A stretch of 40,584 bases of DNA from Actinobaculum sp. oral taxon 183 str. F0552 (GTDB taxonomy: Bacteria; Actinomycetota; Actinomycetes; Actinomycetales; Actinomycetaceae). The notes under the pieces were generated by a model. It worked only from the letters and a program-made list of their open reading frames with translations, had not been told where the DNA came from and searched no databases. This document shows, piece after piece, positions 40,244 through 40,584 of the stretch. Position numbers and translations under genes: made by a program. Position 1 is the stretch's first letter, and every line of letters begins with the position of its first letter. Where the stretch lies: NCBI RefSeq assembly GCF_000466165.1, contig NZ_KE951409.1, positions 3,252 to 43,835 of the forward strand. The letters are read 5' to 3'.

Positions 40244-40584
40244 ATGGCCATCTGGCGTCCGGTAAGCGGATCGATCACCCGGCTCGATCCCACACTCGCC
40301 TCCGTCGAACAGATCGAAGACTTCTTCGCCGAGCGCCGGATCATCGCCCGCGGCGCCGCGTCCGGCGAGGACGGCTACCGGGTCGAGCTGGCCGTGACCG
40401 GCCGGCGCCGCCGCGTCGCCACGCTGACCGAGGACGGCGAGGTGGCCGCCGGGCCCTCGCTCTCCGAGCTGGTCGAGACGATGGACGACGCCCTGCGCAA
40501 ACTGCAGATCGACATCGGCGGGGTGATCGCCTGGGGGGCCATCGACCTCGGTGAAGTCGACGTCGAAGGCGACGACGTCGACCC
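40244..40584 (+). CDS. Unrecognised protein, cut by window end
   Basis: The ATG at 40244 has a TAGGAG sequence 5 nt upstream and follows rlmB by 8 nt, so it probably belongs to the cysS-rlmB operon. The visible 113 residues start MAIWRPVSGSITRLDPTLAS, contain a basic patch (TGRRRRVATL) and become acidic near the end. No domain was recognised; no signal peptide. The frame is open to the end of the window. Confidence 0.7.
   Translation, partial: MAIWRPVSGSITRLDPTLASVEQIEDFFAERRIIARGAASGEDGYRVELAVTGRRRRVATLTEDGEVAAGPSLSELVETMDDALRKLQIDIGGVIAWGAIDLGEVDVEGDDVD

Overview
The window is about 40 kb of high-GC DNA from an actinobacterium, most likely a relative of Actinomyces or Schaalia (Actinomycetaceae). 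The basis is the base composition, GTG and TTG starts, a TopA with a lysine/alanine-rich tail, CarD followed by ispD and ispF, actinobacterial lipoprotein hydrolases, and many genes whose start codon lies 6-7 nt after a TANNNT hexamer, which points to leaderless mRNAs. The genus is an inference; no rRNA is present.

Layout. 1-3.2 kb: 3-methyladenine DNA glycosylase, then three overlapping genes (orphan protein, flavin-dependent oxygenase, orphan protein). 3.3-7.3 kb: DHA2-type drug exporter, a three-part methyltransferase and a ferrochelatase. 7.5-12.3 kb: the replication operon topA-tmk-holB. 12.6-14.1 kb: a lipoprotein peptidase. 14.2-16.3 kb: tRNA-Thr(CGT) followed by an AT-rich accessory patch (HTH remnant, DUF3800 protein, gene fragment, membrane-anchored OB-fold protein), then a PaiA-like acetyltransferase. 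17.0-19.8 kb: a phage-derived module with a zinc-ribbon/HTH protein, an XRE regulator with repeated operator-like sites, an ImmA/IrrE metallopeptidase and an endolysin. 19.8-20.6 kb: a gene-free stretch with several very strong hairpins. 20.6-26.4 kb: a secreted esterase and a divergent iron-siderophore ABC transporter with a DtxR-like box.

26.3-32.4 kb is metabolic: dihydroxyacetone kinase (DhaK-DhaL fusion), a zinc alcohol dehydrogenase, and an asparagine permease-asparaginase operon. 32.8-40.6 kb is housekeeping: phosphoglycerate mutase, CarD, IspD, IspF, a UMF1-type MFS protein, CysS, RlmB and the start of an unrecognised gene cut by the window end.

How the parts work together. Siderophore uptake is probably iron-controlled. 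AnsP and AnsA together import and deamidate asparagine. CarD, IspD and IspF couple global transcription control with isoprenoid synthesis. The most unusual regions are the tRNA-Thr-linked HTH/DUF3800 pair, the XRE/ImmA pair with its operator-like repeats, the hairpin-rich region upstream of the endolysin, and the orphan flavoenzyme cluster at the left end. No CRISPR array, rRNA or intact insertion sequence was seen.
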